Of a stretch of 41,733 bases of DNA, positions 10,350 to 21,558 are shown in pieces. Within the stretch, counting starts at the first letter, position 1; each line of letters begins with the position of its first letter. A model generated the notes under the pieces. The model was not told where the DNA came from. It searched no databases and saw only the letters and a list, made by a program, of their open reading frames with translations. A program made the position numbers and the translations under genes. The stretch is taken from positions 1-41,733 of the forward strand of contig LPNZ01008685.1 in the NCBI GenBank assembly GCA_001655205.1, read 5' to 3'. The DNA is from Lenisia limosa. Its lineage: Eukaryota; Breviatea.

Positions 10350-13300
10350 ATGCCTATTAGGGAAATAAGTACTCAATTAGTTGAGGAGATATGCAGGGAG
10401 TTCCGCACCTTGACAACCCTTGATTTAGCGGGAAATGGTTAGTTCTTGTCTCTGTTGCAACTTCCTATCCCCTTCCTCATTGTTTTAGAAATATCTAAGA
10501 TAGAAAACATGGAACCACTTGCTAGCTTGCGACGATTAGACCTCTCCTTCAATGTCATAACGTCTCTTCAAGGGCTTGAGTGTCTTGTTGAATTGAAAGA
10601 GCTGACAATCTCAAACAACAGAATGTATGCCCTATTGAAGGTTCATCTTATTAAATTTAGAGAGTCACTTGCTGGGTTGCCCCTTTTGCCTCACTTAAAG
10701 CGGTTATATTTAGGTAGGGTTTTTGTATTTTGGCGCGCTCCAACCTTCTTGATAATGCAAAATAGCAGTTCCGATGAATGTTCTAACAGCTTAGACCGCA
10801 ACAGAATTAGTTCATTTGAGGAAGTTGGCTATCTCAGCCAGCTAACGAGTCTCAGAAAATTGTCACTCAGAAGCAATGGAATTGCTGACTTATAGTGGGC
10901 TATTAACTGAAATCCAACCATATGTCCTCCATATCTGTATCAGGCGCAATATTTTGATTTCAGGATAAGGAGTAGGGGATTTGTCTTTGTTTTGATTAAT
11001 TTTTTCAATTAAATATTTCTCACGTTAAAGTGGATATCGTAAAGTGGTGGTGACAACGCTTCCCAACCTGGAGTGGTTAGACGGAGTTCAGATCACAGAA
11101 GCAGAGAAAGCCGGAATCTTCAGTTCCGATGACGACGAGTACGCTGAGCCTTGGGCCAATTCAAAAGTGCAATTTTGTAATACCATTTCTTCATGATGAT
11201 GGTGTAACCATTTAGATCAACACTTGCTTCTGAAATGTCGTCAGACCCTGCCATTATACCGCCGCCTCCCCCAAAGAGCCCGGATTCCTTGGTTTCGTCA
11301 ACTGGTAGGGGTGGGGACCCTTCTGGCTTGTAGGTTTGCAATTGGGATGTAATTAGTATTTTCACGGGGATACATCCAAAATTGATAACCGTATAGCCGC
11401 CATAAGACATAAAGCACCATCAGCACCTTTGGGACCTATTAGTCAGCCCTCCAGACGAAATAGATCAAGATCCCTCTCTCCACCAAGAAGCCCAAAACAT
11501 CCTGTGAGTGCCTAGAACTGCGTATTTATCTTATCCTGGTCGACAAGTGTACAGAGTTGTGAGACAAATATTTAAAGGCAATACTGATTCAGCATATTAC
11601 CAATCTGAACTTAATGAATACATGCTCATTATTAAAACTCCATTTGCAACGTATCCTGCCTCAACCAGATTCATCCTTTTATCAGAGCCACTTATTTCTG
11701 CATTATAATGCATTTTTTTTTTGTATATTACTTCTTTCATACCTTCAGTCTTTGCAGCATCCAACCAAGTCGTTTGACAATGCTCCTCTTCCGCAGTTTG
11801 GCCACATGAACCCACAGGTATCAATATTTATGCAACTCAAGCTAATAGTACCCAATGGTGACAGATTTGCATGTCAGGATTGGTGGCTGGATTGACTTTA
11901 AAGAATTTTGTACCGAATCTCTCCGACCCACAGTCCCCATTTAGTATGTGGCAGCATCACCCTGCCGCGATCACAATTGTCCAGGTGGGTCACGTGACAC
12001 TTGGAAGGTCTCACTCACATCACAGAATCAAGTCCCGCCCATACCATCGAAATCTTCAACGTTTTCGTCAACAACACAGACCACTGCGAATGACATACCC
12101 TGCAAAACATGTCTTGCCAGTCAAACGGTCATCTCACCTGAGGTGCATGATCAAGGCAATCAGGCTGACATTTCTGAACCTGAAATTCATTCAAAAACGG
12201 TGGAGTTTGAGAAGACCGAACAAAGCCTTCCTGTCAAAACAATCACTTTTGATGAAGGTGTTCAGGTTGAAACTGAACCAGATGTCAAAACAATCACTTT
12301 TGACGAAGGAATTCAGGTTGAAACTGAACCAGATGTCAAAACAATCACTTTTGATGAAGGAATTCAGGTTGAAACTGAATCAGATGTCATTTACATCGAG
12401 AAAGAAGTTCACGCTGCCCCAGTTCCCATCCAAAGGGACCTTGTGGAATGCTCATCACAGACCGACGAGCCTCAAATGGAGTCTAAATCCTCCGAAACTT
12501 TTCCTGACCCCATCAAGCCGACAGAACCCTATGGTGTGGCCCCTTCTGCAGCAGATCACGTTCCAGTCTTGGAGCCGAAAGTAATGAAAGACGCGGTTGT
12601 GGTGGGCTCCTGTTCTAAACATATTGCACTTTGAGGGATCATATCACATATTAGTCTGCAAACGAGACGTTGGAGCCAACAGTGCCTTGTACCACTGACC
12701 AGGACTTTTTGATTCAAATCGAAGCTCTCAAGAAAATTGGTATGAAAATGTTGAATTAGATGTGTAGTATATATGTATTTGATAAACAACGCCTATTCTT
12801 GTTCACACTGAGATTACTGACCACTAGTTCGCATGCAAGACGAGGGGTTAAGTTCAGATGGCTCACCTGAGAATGTTCTCGAAAGAATGCACCGATGGAG
12901 GGGTTTGACAGGATCTGAAGAATGGGGCTGTGCTTTGGCCTAAATAATTGACATGTCAGGTGAGGTGTTCAAGGCGCTGGTACAGCTGCAGTCGTGTCAA
13001 CTACAGACCAGGGAGATCCGACAAAAGGCTCAAGAAGAGGTTTGTTTTGTGAGGGGACAATAATGTAACAAGGTTCAGTCTGAGCCCCCCAGTGTTGTTC
13101 AATATGTAAGGATAGTTATTGTTTCAGGTACAAGACGCAGAGAATACCATATCTGATCTTCAACGCCAAAATGAGGTTTGTTTCCACAGTAATGTACAGC
13201 TTTCATCTCTGACTGTCCATCACCCCTAATAATCAGTTTCTCACCGAGCATCATCGGTATCAGACTGCTGCTTCTAATCACCACATCCGGCAACTCCAGG

Positions 13301-14766
13301 TAAACGGGCTGTGACTGTAAATCTATCCTGAATTTGTGGAAACCCAACAGTTTGCTGTGCGTCCATTGTGAACTGATAACACCGGCATCTTTTTTCATGA
13401 ATGATAATTATCTCACCCTAATCAACTCTTTCATTAGCCAGTCTTATTATTTCACAGGTTCAAATTGAGCAAATGGCCGAACATATTGAAAGTCTTCCAC
13501 AACCCCCCACAACTACCAACGAGGTTTGCTTGTGAATTACAAGATGCATGAATCACCTATTAACAAATTTTCATATTTTTGTGTCCTTTCTGATGGTACC
13601 TTAGGAAGCTCGTCCACCCACCAAGGAACTCGTATCTTTGTCCACCCAAACCGACCGCATTCACACGGCTACTTCGACATCATACTCACAAACCATTCCC
13701 CTACGCACATCAACAACAGCCACGCAAGTATGCATCAAAAACAAAGGCATATTCTAAAGATCCCCTTTCATTCTTCAGGCTGCAGCCCCCTCACGAGTGT
13801 GCTCTACCCAAACCGAGCCAAGTTCGCCAGCACCCCTGCGACGAACACCGCGTGGGCCAATTGAGGTAGGGGGTGGGGGGTGAAAAGAGAGTTCGTCAGC
13901 TTAGATTCTACAGAATCTAAGTTCTTTTGAATTGACAGAACAGACCTCCGCCACTGCCTCTGCCGCGACCAAACTGTTGGACATGATAAGAAAGCCGTCC
14001 GCAAATAGTGGGTTCTTTGCCCATAATTTGTCTTGTTTATCATTGGTTTGCTTTGCCTTAGATCCCTTGCTAATGTCAGCCATTCATACATTTCAGTTTC
14101 ATCTCAGCGACCGCCCCTTCCCCATAATAGAAGTGCCCCCATCATCCACTCCTACGACCATGCACCTCCAAATCATGAACCACAGCATTATCCGAACTAC
14201 CCGGGCCAGCAGCACGATGTTCATCAGAGGTAGGGCTTGTTCGGACAAACTATAACCTTTTCCCTGAACTAACTTTTTCCTTTTGGATTCTCATCGACAT
14301 AGACTGCAAGCCAATTCCGGCCACAACCCAAATGTCCACTTCACCCCGCATGACACTCAAGTTAGCGGGTTGGGGTTGAGAGATATTGAGACTTGTTTGT
14401 TCAAGAGATGACGTGAACAGAATACGCCACCTGCACCTCCTCCAGAGCACTTTCTTGAACAGGCTAAAAAGGTGCCAACTCTCACCATGCACCTTCCAAC
14501 CACCACCAGTCCTTCTGTAGGTTACACAACTCTTTTCTGATTATTTTGGGGCGAATTCCGTATCCTCCATGCATATTCCTTCTTCTGCTTGGTGTTTCAT
14601 TCCATCCAGACGGACACTACGCGAAGTAGCAGTTCATCCCAAGCCCTTCGACAGGCTGCAGAGTCTAACCTAATGCGCAATATTGACGACGATGACAGGT
14701 ATAGAAGCGTCGCTGGCAAACACAATCGAATTCCCAATCTCATGAATTAGTGACGACGACTGGTGA
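10350..14766 (+). CDS. LRR protein with disordered LC8-motif array and coiled coils
   Basis: The start is ATG 10350 (MPIREISTQLVEEICREF) and the end NIDDDD-SDDDW-TGA at 14764-14766. The N-terminal third has SDS22-like leucine-rich repeats (LTTLDLAGN, IENMEPLASLRRLDLSFN, LECLVELKELTISNN, LPLLPHLKRLYL, LTSLRKLSLRSN) closed by an LRR cap, TLPNLEWLDGVQITEAE. Then come an RS-rich stretch (SRRNRSRSLSPPRSP), a long low-complexity region with three 17-residue repeats (12233-12385), short coiled-coil exons (LIQIEALKKI, EVFKALVQLQSCQLQ, DAENTISDLQRQNE, VQIEQMAEHIESL) and a Pro/His/Ser-rich, acidic tail. Several T/S-Q-T and G-[IV]-Q-V motifs punctuate the disordered part. The architecture resembles centrosomal or ciliary LRR scaffolds, but I cannot assign an orthologue. 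Some exon joins at 10870-11050 and 11140-11390 are uncertain. Confidence 0.8.
12233..12385 (+). repeat. Three tandem 51-bp coding repeats (17 aa)
   Basis: Units 12233-12283, 12284-12334 and 12335-12385 each encode VKTITFDEG(V/I)QVETE(P/S)D. They are nearly identical at DNA level, so the expansion is recent. Each unit presents a GIQVE or GVQVE motif, close to the GIQVD class of dynein light chain LC8 ligands. Confidence 0.9.
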
Positions 14767-14972
14767 GCATCAGGCTCGTGAACCTTTCCAACCCATCTGC
14801 TACTCTGAACTTTGTGCTTGATATTTATAGGGCTATATTCTGAGGTATTGTATTGTAAGAGCTGAGGATGCTCTGTGTATTTATTGTATTGTTTACTTGT
14901 TATTGTGCTTTTTTGTAACAAAACACTTGATTGAAAGAATGGACGAATGTATACATTGGTAAAAGCAGGGGT

Positions 14973-17900
14973 TTACTCGTAGTAGAATACAATCTGGAAG
15001 GTTAGGGAAATGGGAAACTTCATTGAGAGCCAGATGGAGCCTTAGGAAAGCATACCTCGGGAGTCTCCACAGAGTCGCCCATTTCGGTGGTGGTGTTAAG
15101 GACGACTGAGAAGTACTTGGGGGGTAAGTCAGCACCACTTCCGGTCTTATAGAGCTCAGTCATCTGGAATGTCAAAAGGGGACAAACAGTTCATGAGTCA
15201 GGGTTTCAGGTCACCTTTTTGTTAAGTCTATCGGCGTTGTTCGGGAGGAGAGCATTGTAGAGGTTCAAGCCACGGCCATCCTAAAAAATTATCCTGCAGC
15301 TGGCATAATGACTGGAGAGTAACACTCGATAATTCCACAGACCTTGGTAAGAATAGCAATTGAGTCGACAATAATTTTGTGCTCGGTCTGAAAAGGTGAA
15401 AATTGATTCAAAACACAAAAAGAGTTGACAAAGAGAAGACACCCACCTTGAAGTGGTTGATGAGCTCTTGGACAGTCAAATCGCCAGCCTTGATCTCCAA
15501 ACGGTCCCATACCTAAAAAGTTAATTCCTACGTCCAAAAAATGCAACAATTTCTATTTCAGCCCCCCCCCCCACAGTGTGACCCTCGGGGTAAGCCACAA
15601 TGTCTTCTTCTTCAATGTACTCAGGATAGTTGATTGGGTCAGGGCATGACTTCTCACTGCGGGAAATGATCTGAGGGGGGGGGGGGGGGGGGGGNNNNNN
15701 NNNNNNNNNNNNNNNNNNNNNNNNNNNNNNNNNNNNNNNNNNNNNNNNNNNNNNNNNNNNNNNNNNNNNNTCTGTTGACTGACAGCACACGAGGGGTAAG
15801 ATTGACTCAACGGAAGACTCACAGTGAGACTATTGGGATTAGGGCCTCACTTCGGTTCAAAAAGTCCGGTAAAATATCCATAGTTTTCAACGATTTATCG
15901 AAAAATTCAGTCTTTTCGAACCGAAGTGAAGCCCTAATTGGGAAATATCTCACCTTCTTGGGAGGCATTGGCTCCATCATTGAGAAGAGCGGAATGGCAA
16001 GGTTGACGAATGAGCATTTGAAATCCTCAAGCTTCTTCTTCTGAATCACCTTGTAGAGCTCCATACATACCTGAATGTCAGCTTGCTTTGGTAGAAATTG
16101 CGTCATTAAGGCGACATTACGTAACCATCATGAATCAACAACCCTCCCACAAGTCCAGTGGCCATGGCAGTGGTGGTGGCGATTGCGGGGATAATACGGC
16201 CGGCAATCAACTTGGCTTGGAGTTTGTCAACTTCCTTGATGCCTTTGGGGTTACAGGAAAATGTTTATGACCTCATACTATACTTCTAAGACTCTAACAC
16301 ATGATACTAATAATATAATATTATGTCCGAGAAAATATGATGCTCCCACCATAGTTTCTGCCTCGCAAGTTGCCAACAGCTCCGATGAACTCCATATGAA
16401 AGTTGGTGTCGTCGTCCTTCTCAAATTCCTCGGGCTAAAACGTGATGGTCTCAAAACATGATGGAGTTGAAAATATAAAACATGACTATTTTAAACCTNN
16501 NNNNNNNNNNNNNNNNNNNNNNNNNNNNNNNNNNNNNNNNNNNNNNNNNNNNNNNNNNNNNNNGCTCATTCTGGATAGTTAGACAAGAGCTGTAGCTATG
16601 AAAGAGGCAAGTGCGTACGAAGAGAGTGTCAATGTCAACGTCCTCGTCATCATCATCATCGTCTTCTCCATCTCCAGCGTCAATCTTGGCAGAAGACTGA
16701 AGGGTCAAGGTCACTGATTCGGCAGTGGAAGAGATCACCCCCCCCCCCNNNNNNNNNNNNNNNNNNNNNNNNNNNNNNNNNNNNNNNNNNNNNNNNNNNN
16801 NNNNNNNNNNNNNNNNNNNNNNNNNNNNNNNNNNNNNNNNNNNNNNNNNNNNNNNNNNNNNNNNNNNNNNNNNNNNNNNNNNNNNNNNNNNNNNNNNNNN
16901 NNNNNNNCAAAAAAAAATAAATAAATAATAATAATAATAATTATTTAAATATCGTATCATATAATATCATATAGTATATATATGATATATAATATCATTA
17001 TACTATATTATTTAGTATATCATATCATACTATATATTATACGTAATAGTATACTATATAGTAGAATGAACTGTTTGATATCCTCAATTGCCAGTCATTT
17101 TAGCCAAGCCCACCTGGCCTGGGGTGGGAACATTGCAGGTCACGGCTCTCAGAACGGCAGCCGCAGTGATAAAACGCACATGCTCAGCATCCTCAGAGGA
17201 GAAGGTCAAGGCGGTTGGGAATCTCTGGGGGGTCAGATGAGAAAGAAAACACGGCAGTAGCTACCTTGGGGGGAGACCAGAAGTTGATACCGGAGCTGGT
17301 GACTGCATCCTAAATGGGCGTGAGGATCAACGTTTTTGGTACACTTGAGGTGAATGAAAGGGTTTTGTTGAACAGAAGAGCAGGGCCTAACCTTGGGGAA
17401 GGTGAAGACAAGCTGCTTGATTCTGTTGCAGAAGTAGTCCTCAAACCTGGCTGTTAGAACAGAAACAATCCCACAGTATTCAATCNNNNNNNNNNNNNNN
17501 NNNNNNNNNNNNNNNNNNNNNNNNNNNNNNNNNNNNNNNNNNNNNNNNNNNNNNNNNNNNNNNNNNNNNNNNNNNNNNNNNNNNNNNNNNNNNNNNNNNN
17601 NNNNNNNNNNNNNNNNNNNNNNNNNNNNNNNNNNNNNNNNNNNNNNGCGAAAGAGTTCAAAAAGACATTAGGAAGAAAACATGAAATGAATAATCCTCTC
17701 CACCCACAGCATTCAACTTTTCAACGACATCCCTATCGACTTGTCCTTCAGCGATGCCACGGCCGTTCTGAAAGATCAGTCATAGTCTTGCAGTCAAGGA
17801 TCAGAAGAAGACCAACGAGCAGAACCGGCCATGCAGACCTTGATGTAGTTGTTAGCCTCGGAAGGAGCGGAAGAGAAGTTGCCAACGAACTCTGAGCGGC

Positions 17901-20900
17901 CCCATGACAGACAATGGTTGATGGTGCTCGGGAAGTTGTGAAGGGTGCAGTCAGGGGCCTGAAGCGTGACCACGACTCAATAATAGCATTAACACCAGAA
18001 CGATAGAACTGTATATACCTCCTTTTCGGGGGGGTCAGCAGAGGCGCCGTAGTTTTCAGTCACATGGGGAAGAACAACCTAGAGGGTTAGATCTTGGAAG
18101 CATAGGTAATACATTCTATAAATAATTATACAACACATATTCAATTTGATTTTCATCGAGATAAACACAAACAAAAAAAAAAAACAATACGGCAATATCC
18201 GACCTGGGTGTTGCACTTGGGTCCCAAGGTGCCGGATTCGAGCAGAGGCTTGTTAAAGAACACACAGCGAGAGTCAACGTAGAGACGTGCCTTGAGGGTG
18301 AGAGCATGCCTGGAAAGAAGCGTATCATACAACAGCCCTGTCATAGTGCCAACCTTCATGTTGTCAAGGGCATTGCAAACTCCGGTCAAGGAATTCCAGA
18401 ACTGGTCATTGAAAACGTCTTCGGTCTCAGAGGATACTGCGAGTTAAACAAGGTATTTCAAATTGTGCCCATGGAGTCAAAATATCATATGGAATTCATT
18501 AACAACAAAAACTGAGTTTAGTGAGGGTGGGAATTCATTTTTCTATTTGAAGCCACCCAAGCGTATACCTCTATCCTCGAGAGCCTTGATGTTGATTTCG
18601 GGGTTCATGGTTTTAACAGCCTAGTGCGTTAGGAATGGAGGAGGCAAGGGAAACACCCACATTGGCAGCAGCAGAGGATTTGCTCTGTCCAATCATCCAG
18701 TTGCGGAAGAGGAACTGTCTCGTCAGGTTGCTTCTCTCAATCGTGTCGTCATCGGTGACACTGACATAGCCGTGCGGACCGCATCCGAGCCCCATCATTG
18801 CGAAGTTCTTAACAAGCTCACAGCCCAGGGCGCCAGCTCCGACCAAGAAGTAGCGCTCGTTGGAGATTTGGGTCTGGACTGAACGGCCAAAGACTGAGAT
18901 CTGCAATGTCAAAGACGGAATTCTCCGAATCGGACTTGAGATACCATCCCCNNNNNNNNNNNNNNNNNNNNNNNNNNNNNNNNNNNNNNNNNNNNNNNNN
19001 NNNNNNNNNNNNNNNNNNNNNNNNNNNNNNNAAGGCAGAGGGCTGGGCATGGCCTCGGCAAAGTCCATGTAAAGCCACTGGTGCAGAGGATGGAACTTGC
19101 CTGTAGCAGCCTGACAGGTTAGGAAAAAATAGAAATGGCCGCAAAACAGCCGCCTGGTTGGCCATTTAGAGAAGCCCTTTAGGATCCTATTTATAGATCA
19201 CTGACCTTGATAACCTCCTGTCCAATGAGACCACCGAAAATGGCTGCCATTGGGTTGAGTACGGCCCTAAGCTGTAAGGAGGGGGGTACTCATAAGATGA
19301 TAAAAGAGGTGGGAACGGGAATTGCCTGAGTAATACAAAAGCATGAAGGCGCATACCTGGCTCCATGACAAAGCTTGAAGTTCAGCTCAGATGCATCATT
19401 ATCGAGCTCAATCTGGGGAGTAAATAGAGTGATCAAGGGAAGAATACATAAATGATTGAGAACCAACCCTCTGGTCTTGAGGTAAGTCGTCCATGATCTC
19501 GCGAGCGTAGGTGATGACTGACGCTGCATGTACACTGTTGCATGGAGCGGGGAGCTTGCCGTTCTTCTCCTGAGAGGAGGTGCGGGGATGAAAAGATGTT
19601 GGATAGTAGGGGGGGGGGGGGNNNNNNNNNNNNNNNNNNNNNNNNNNNNNNNNNNNNNNNNNNNNNNNNNNNNNNNNNNNNNNNNNNNNNNNNNNNAAGC
19701 GAGCAAGGGCACGGAAGAGAAGATGGAGAAGGCGGCTGCGGTCGAATTTACTGAAGTCGGACTCAAGGAATTCGCCAGGAGAGGTGATTGAAGATCTGGT
19801 CAACATGAAATTTCCAACGTTAAAATGGCAAAGCACATGTTTATACCACTATCAGCGCCATGAAAACCTGAGATACACGGAGCTTTCATCAAATCCGTAT
19901 TCCTCTTACCTAAGGTCCTTGAATTGAATGTTCTGCGGAACCTTGACCTGAGTTGCTAAGCCCCCAGAAACGTAAGTGCCGTGTTCAGCTGTCACTCCCT
20001 AGGAAGTCAGTAAAGAGGGCTGTAACTCCGGGTAAAGTTGTTATTCCCAGTGAGCGAAGCATTCTTTGCCTACCTTTACCATAAAGCTGAAAGCCTTAAC
20101 ATCGTAGATCTCAAAAGTCGTTCCTTCAGTACAAAGAGCATCCATACCTAGCGGTTACACGGACAAAGGAAAAGAGAGAAATAATCAACAAACCACATAA
20201 CCCCAAACCCTGAATTTCAGTGAATTGGACATGGTCGCCGTCCTGGAAGTCCACACGCTCCTGAAGTGTCAACCCATCAAATCAGCAATTTCCAGCTTAA
20301 GTCCCCTTTTCACAGCTCACATCTTGAATACAGGACACAAGACAGCCCTTTTCGGTAATAGTCAAATCAGCCATAGTTGCAGTTTGAACCTGCTCGCCAT
20401 TCATATCTGTTGTGGAGTGATGAGGAGGTGGAAACTGCTCAAGAATAGTGACGAGATAACCACCAGTTCAAAAAAAAAAACCTACCAGTGCAAACAAAAG
20501 CGTTTCCAAGATCAACAAAAGCTGAAGCGAAGAGGCCGTACGTGTTGGTGGCGATGAAATGGATGGTGGGCGTTTGGCTTCTACAGAACTCGTTGATGGC
20601 AACTGAACAGTTACAGAGGAAAAACTCAAAGAAACGACTCAAATCATCATATATAAATGAAAACAAATAAAGAAAAGAAAAAAGCGCAATCCCTTAGTAT
20701 CACTTCGTCATTAGCTCACGGAAAGCAAGTGAAATGATTTTTTTAAAACGAAGAAGGTCCCACCATTCTTCTCAAGTGCTTGGTTGACAGCCACAACAAT
20801 GTCAAAATTGGCAACAGATGGGATAGAGAGATCCCCAATCATAACAGACACGTCAACGGCACTATTAAGTTCTTGCATGCGTGGTAGGCAGGCTTCAGCA

Positions 20901-21377
20901 CGGTTCTAATTGTAGGATTAACTCTGGTAATATCCTTGAGTTGCTGCCAATTCACACAAATAATACCTCTTTTTGAACTATTTTCTATCACTAAAACTTA
21001 ACTTACACACACTCTCTATTGATGAACATGAAGCTGCTCACCTTGCCAATGTCTTCAGGGCCAAGATAAAACTGAGAAGACAGATCCATCCAGGTGGTCA
21101 GTTGGTTGTCTTGAAGGGTTACACTCTTCACATTAGCAAGAATTACATTCTTAGCAATCTAAATAAAGTGAGGATAGAAGAGGAACAGCGTTAAGTACCT
21201 CGGCTCCGACTCCATCAAGTCCCAAAATCAAAATGCGACAGGAAGATAATTTTCCCATGGCTTGACGTCCGTAGACAGCCAATTGGCGACTCTGGAGGTT
21301 TTCATCAATTTCTGAAATTCGGTGAATAAGAGATAAAGAACAACGTCCTTACCTGGGCTAGCTTTACGATCTGTCAT
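14973..21377 (-). CDS. UBA1: Ubiquitin-activating enzyme E1
   Basis: The start is ATG 21377 (MTDRKASP) and the stop TAA 14973-14975 after IVFYYE. More than twenty exons follow the canonical UBA1 order: the inactive adenylation half ([45 protein letters not shown]), the first catalytic-cysteine half domain, [19 protein letters not shown], the active adenylation half ([52 protein letters not shown]), the catalytic loop with [10 protein letters not shown] (Cys codon 17947-17949), [30 protein letters not shown], and the C-terminal ubiquitin-fold domain ([18 protein letters not shown]). The enzyme adenylates ubiquitin and charges E2s. Six N gaps interrupt the gene, so some exons are incomplete. 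A MITE sits in one intron. It is divergent from the RasGAP gene, with 181 bp between starts. Confidence 0.97.
15562..15572. repeat. 11-C homopolymer at a UBA1 donor site
   Basis: On the coding (minus) strand the intron begins GT followed by a G run, directly after the exon ending in YPEGHT. Confidence 0.8.
15675..15770. other. 20-G run followed by assembly gap
   Basis: Twenty G residues (15675-15694) run straight into an N gap (15695-15770). On the UBA1 coding strand the run is poly-C ending TCAG, that is, the polypyrimidine tract of the acceptor before [11 protein letters not shown]. Confidence 0.8.
15840..15936. mobile_element. hAT-like MITE, copy A (97 bp)
   Basis: The element starts TAGGGCCTCACTTCGG and ends with the inverse complement, with about 23 of 25 terminal bases pairing. 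It is flanked by ATTGGGAT (15832-15839) and ATTGGGAA (15937-15944), an 8-bp target duplication with one mismatch that fits the hAT preference nTnnnnAn. TAGGG ends also fit hAT. The core contains AAATTCAGTCTTTT, shared with copy B. It lies in a UBA1 intron, 17 bp inside the donor site. Confidence 0.85.
16499..16563. other. Assembly gap in UBA1
   Basis: An N run within the gene, next to the exon encoding the acidic segment [19 protein letters not shown]. Confidence 0.95.
16738..16907. other. 11-C run followed by assembly gap in UBA1
   Basis: The C run 16738-16748 leads directly into Ns 16749-16907, which are followed by poly-A and an AT-rich island. Confidence 0.9.
16925..17060. repeat. AT-rich ATATCATAT island in a UBA1 intron
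   Basis: Starts with (AAT)n-like sequence, then ATATCATATAGTATATA-type words in both orientations. Same family as the island at 742-930. Confidence 0.7.
17486..17646. other. Assembly gap in UBA1
   Basis: An N run between the exon [19 protein letters not shown] and the exon [15 protein letters not shown] on the coding strand. Confidence 0.95.
18952..19031. other. Assembly gap in UBA1
   Basis: An N run between the exons [18 protein letters not shown] and [17 protein letters not shown]. Part of the adenylation-domain coding sequence is lost here. Confidence 0.95.
19609..19696. other. 13-G run followed by assembly gap in UBA1
   Basis: The G run 19609-19621 leads directly into Ns 19622-19696. 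The exon [21 protein letters not shown] is cut by the gap. Confidence 0.9.
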
Positions 21378-21558
21378 AATTATTTGAGTCTCAAGCAAGT
21401 CTCAGTTTAACGTGGTTTGAAAAAAAAACCGATTTAAGGGTTGATGCAGATGACGCGCAACGTTTGTCTCTTTTTAAAAAAATGGAACGACTACTCGTTT
21501 ATTATTATCCGCTGCTGTTGTTGAAACTGTAAAACTGTATCTATAAATTAGGAGTGAA
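21378..21558. promoter_or_regulatory. 181-bp divergent promoter region, UBA1 / RasGAP
   Basis: Short AT-rich spacer between two start codons with an A-run and T-run. It must serve as a bidirectional promoter. No defined motif recognised. Confidence 0.5.

Noticed and set aside
11871-12584. 237-codon frame overlapping the LRR protein repeats
   Set aside because: It is the wrong frame of the same 51-bp repeat; the used frame shows the motif array and splices onward to coiled-coil exons.
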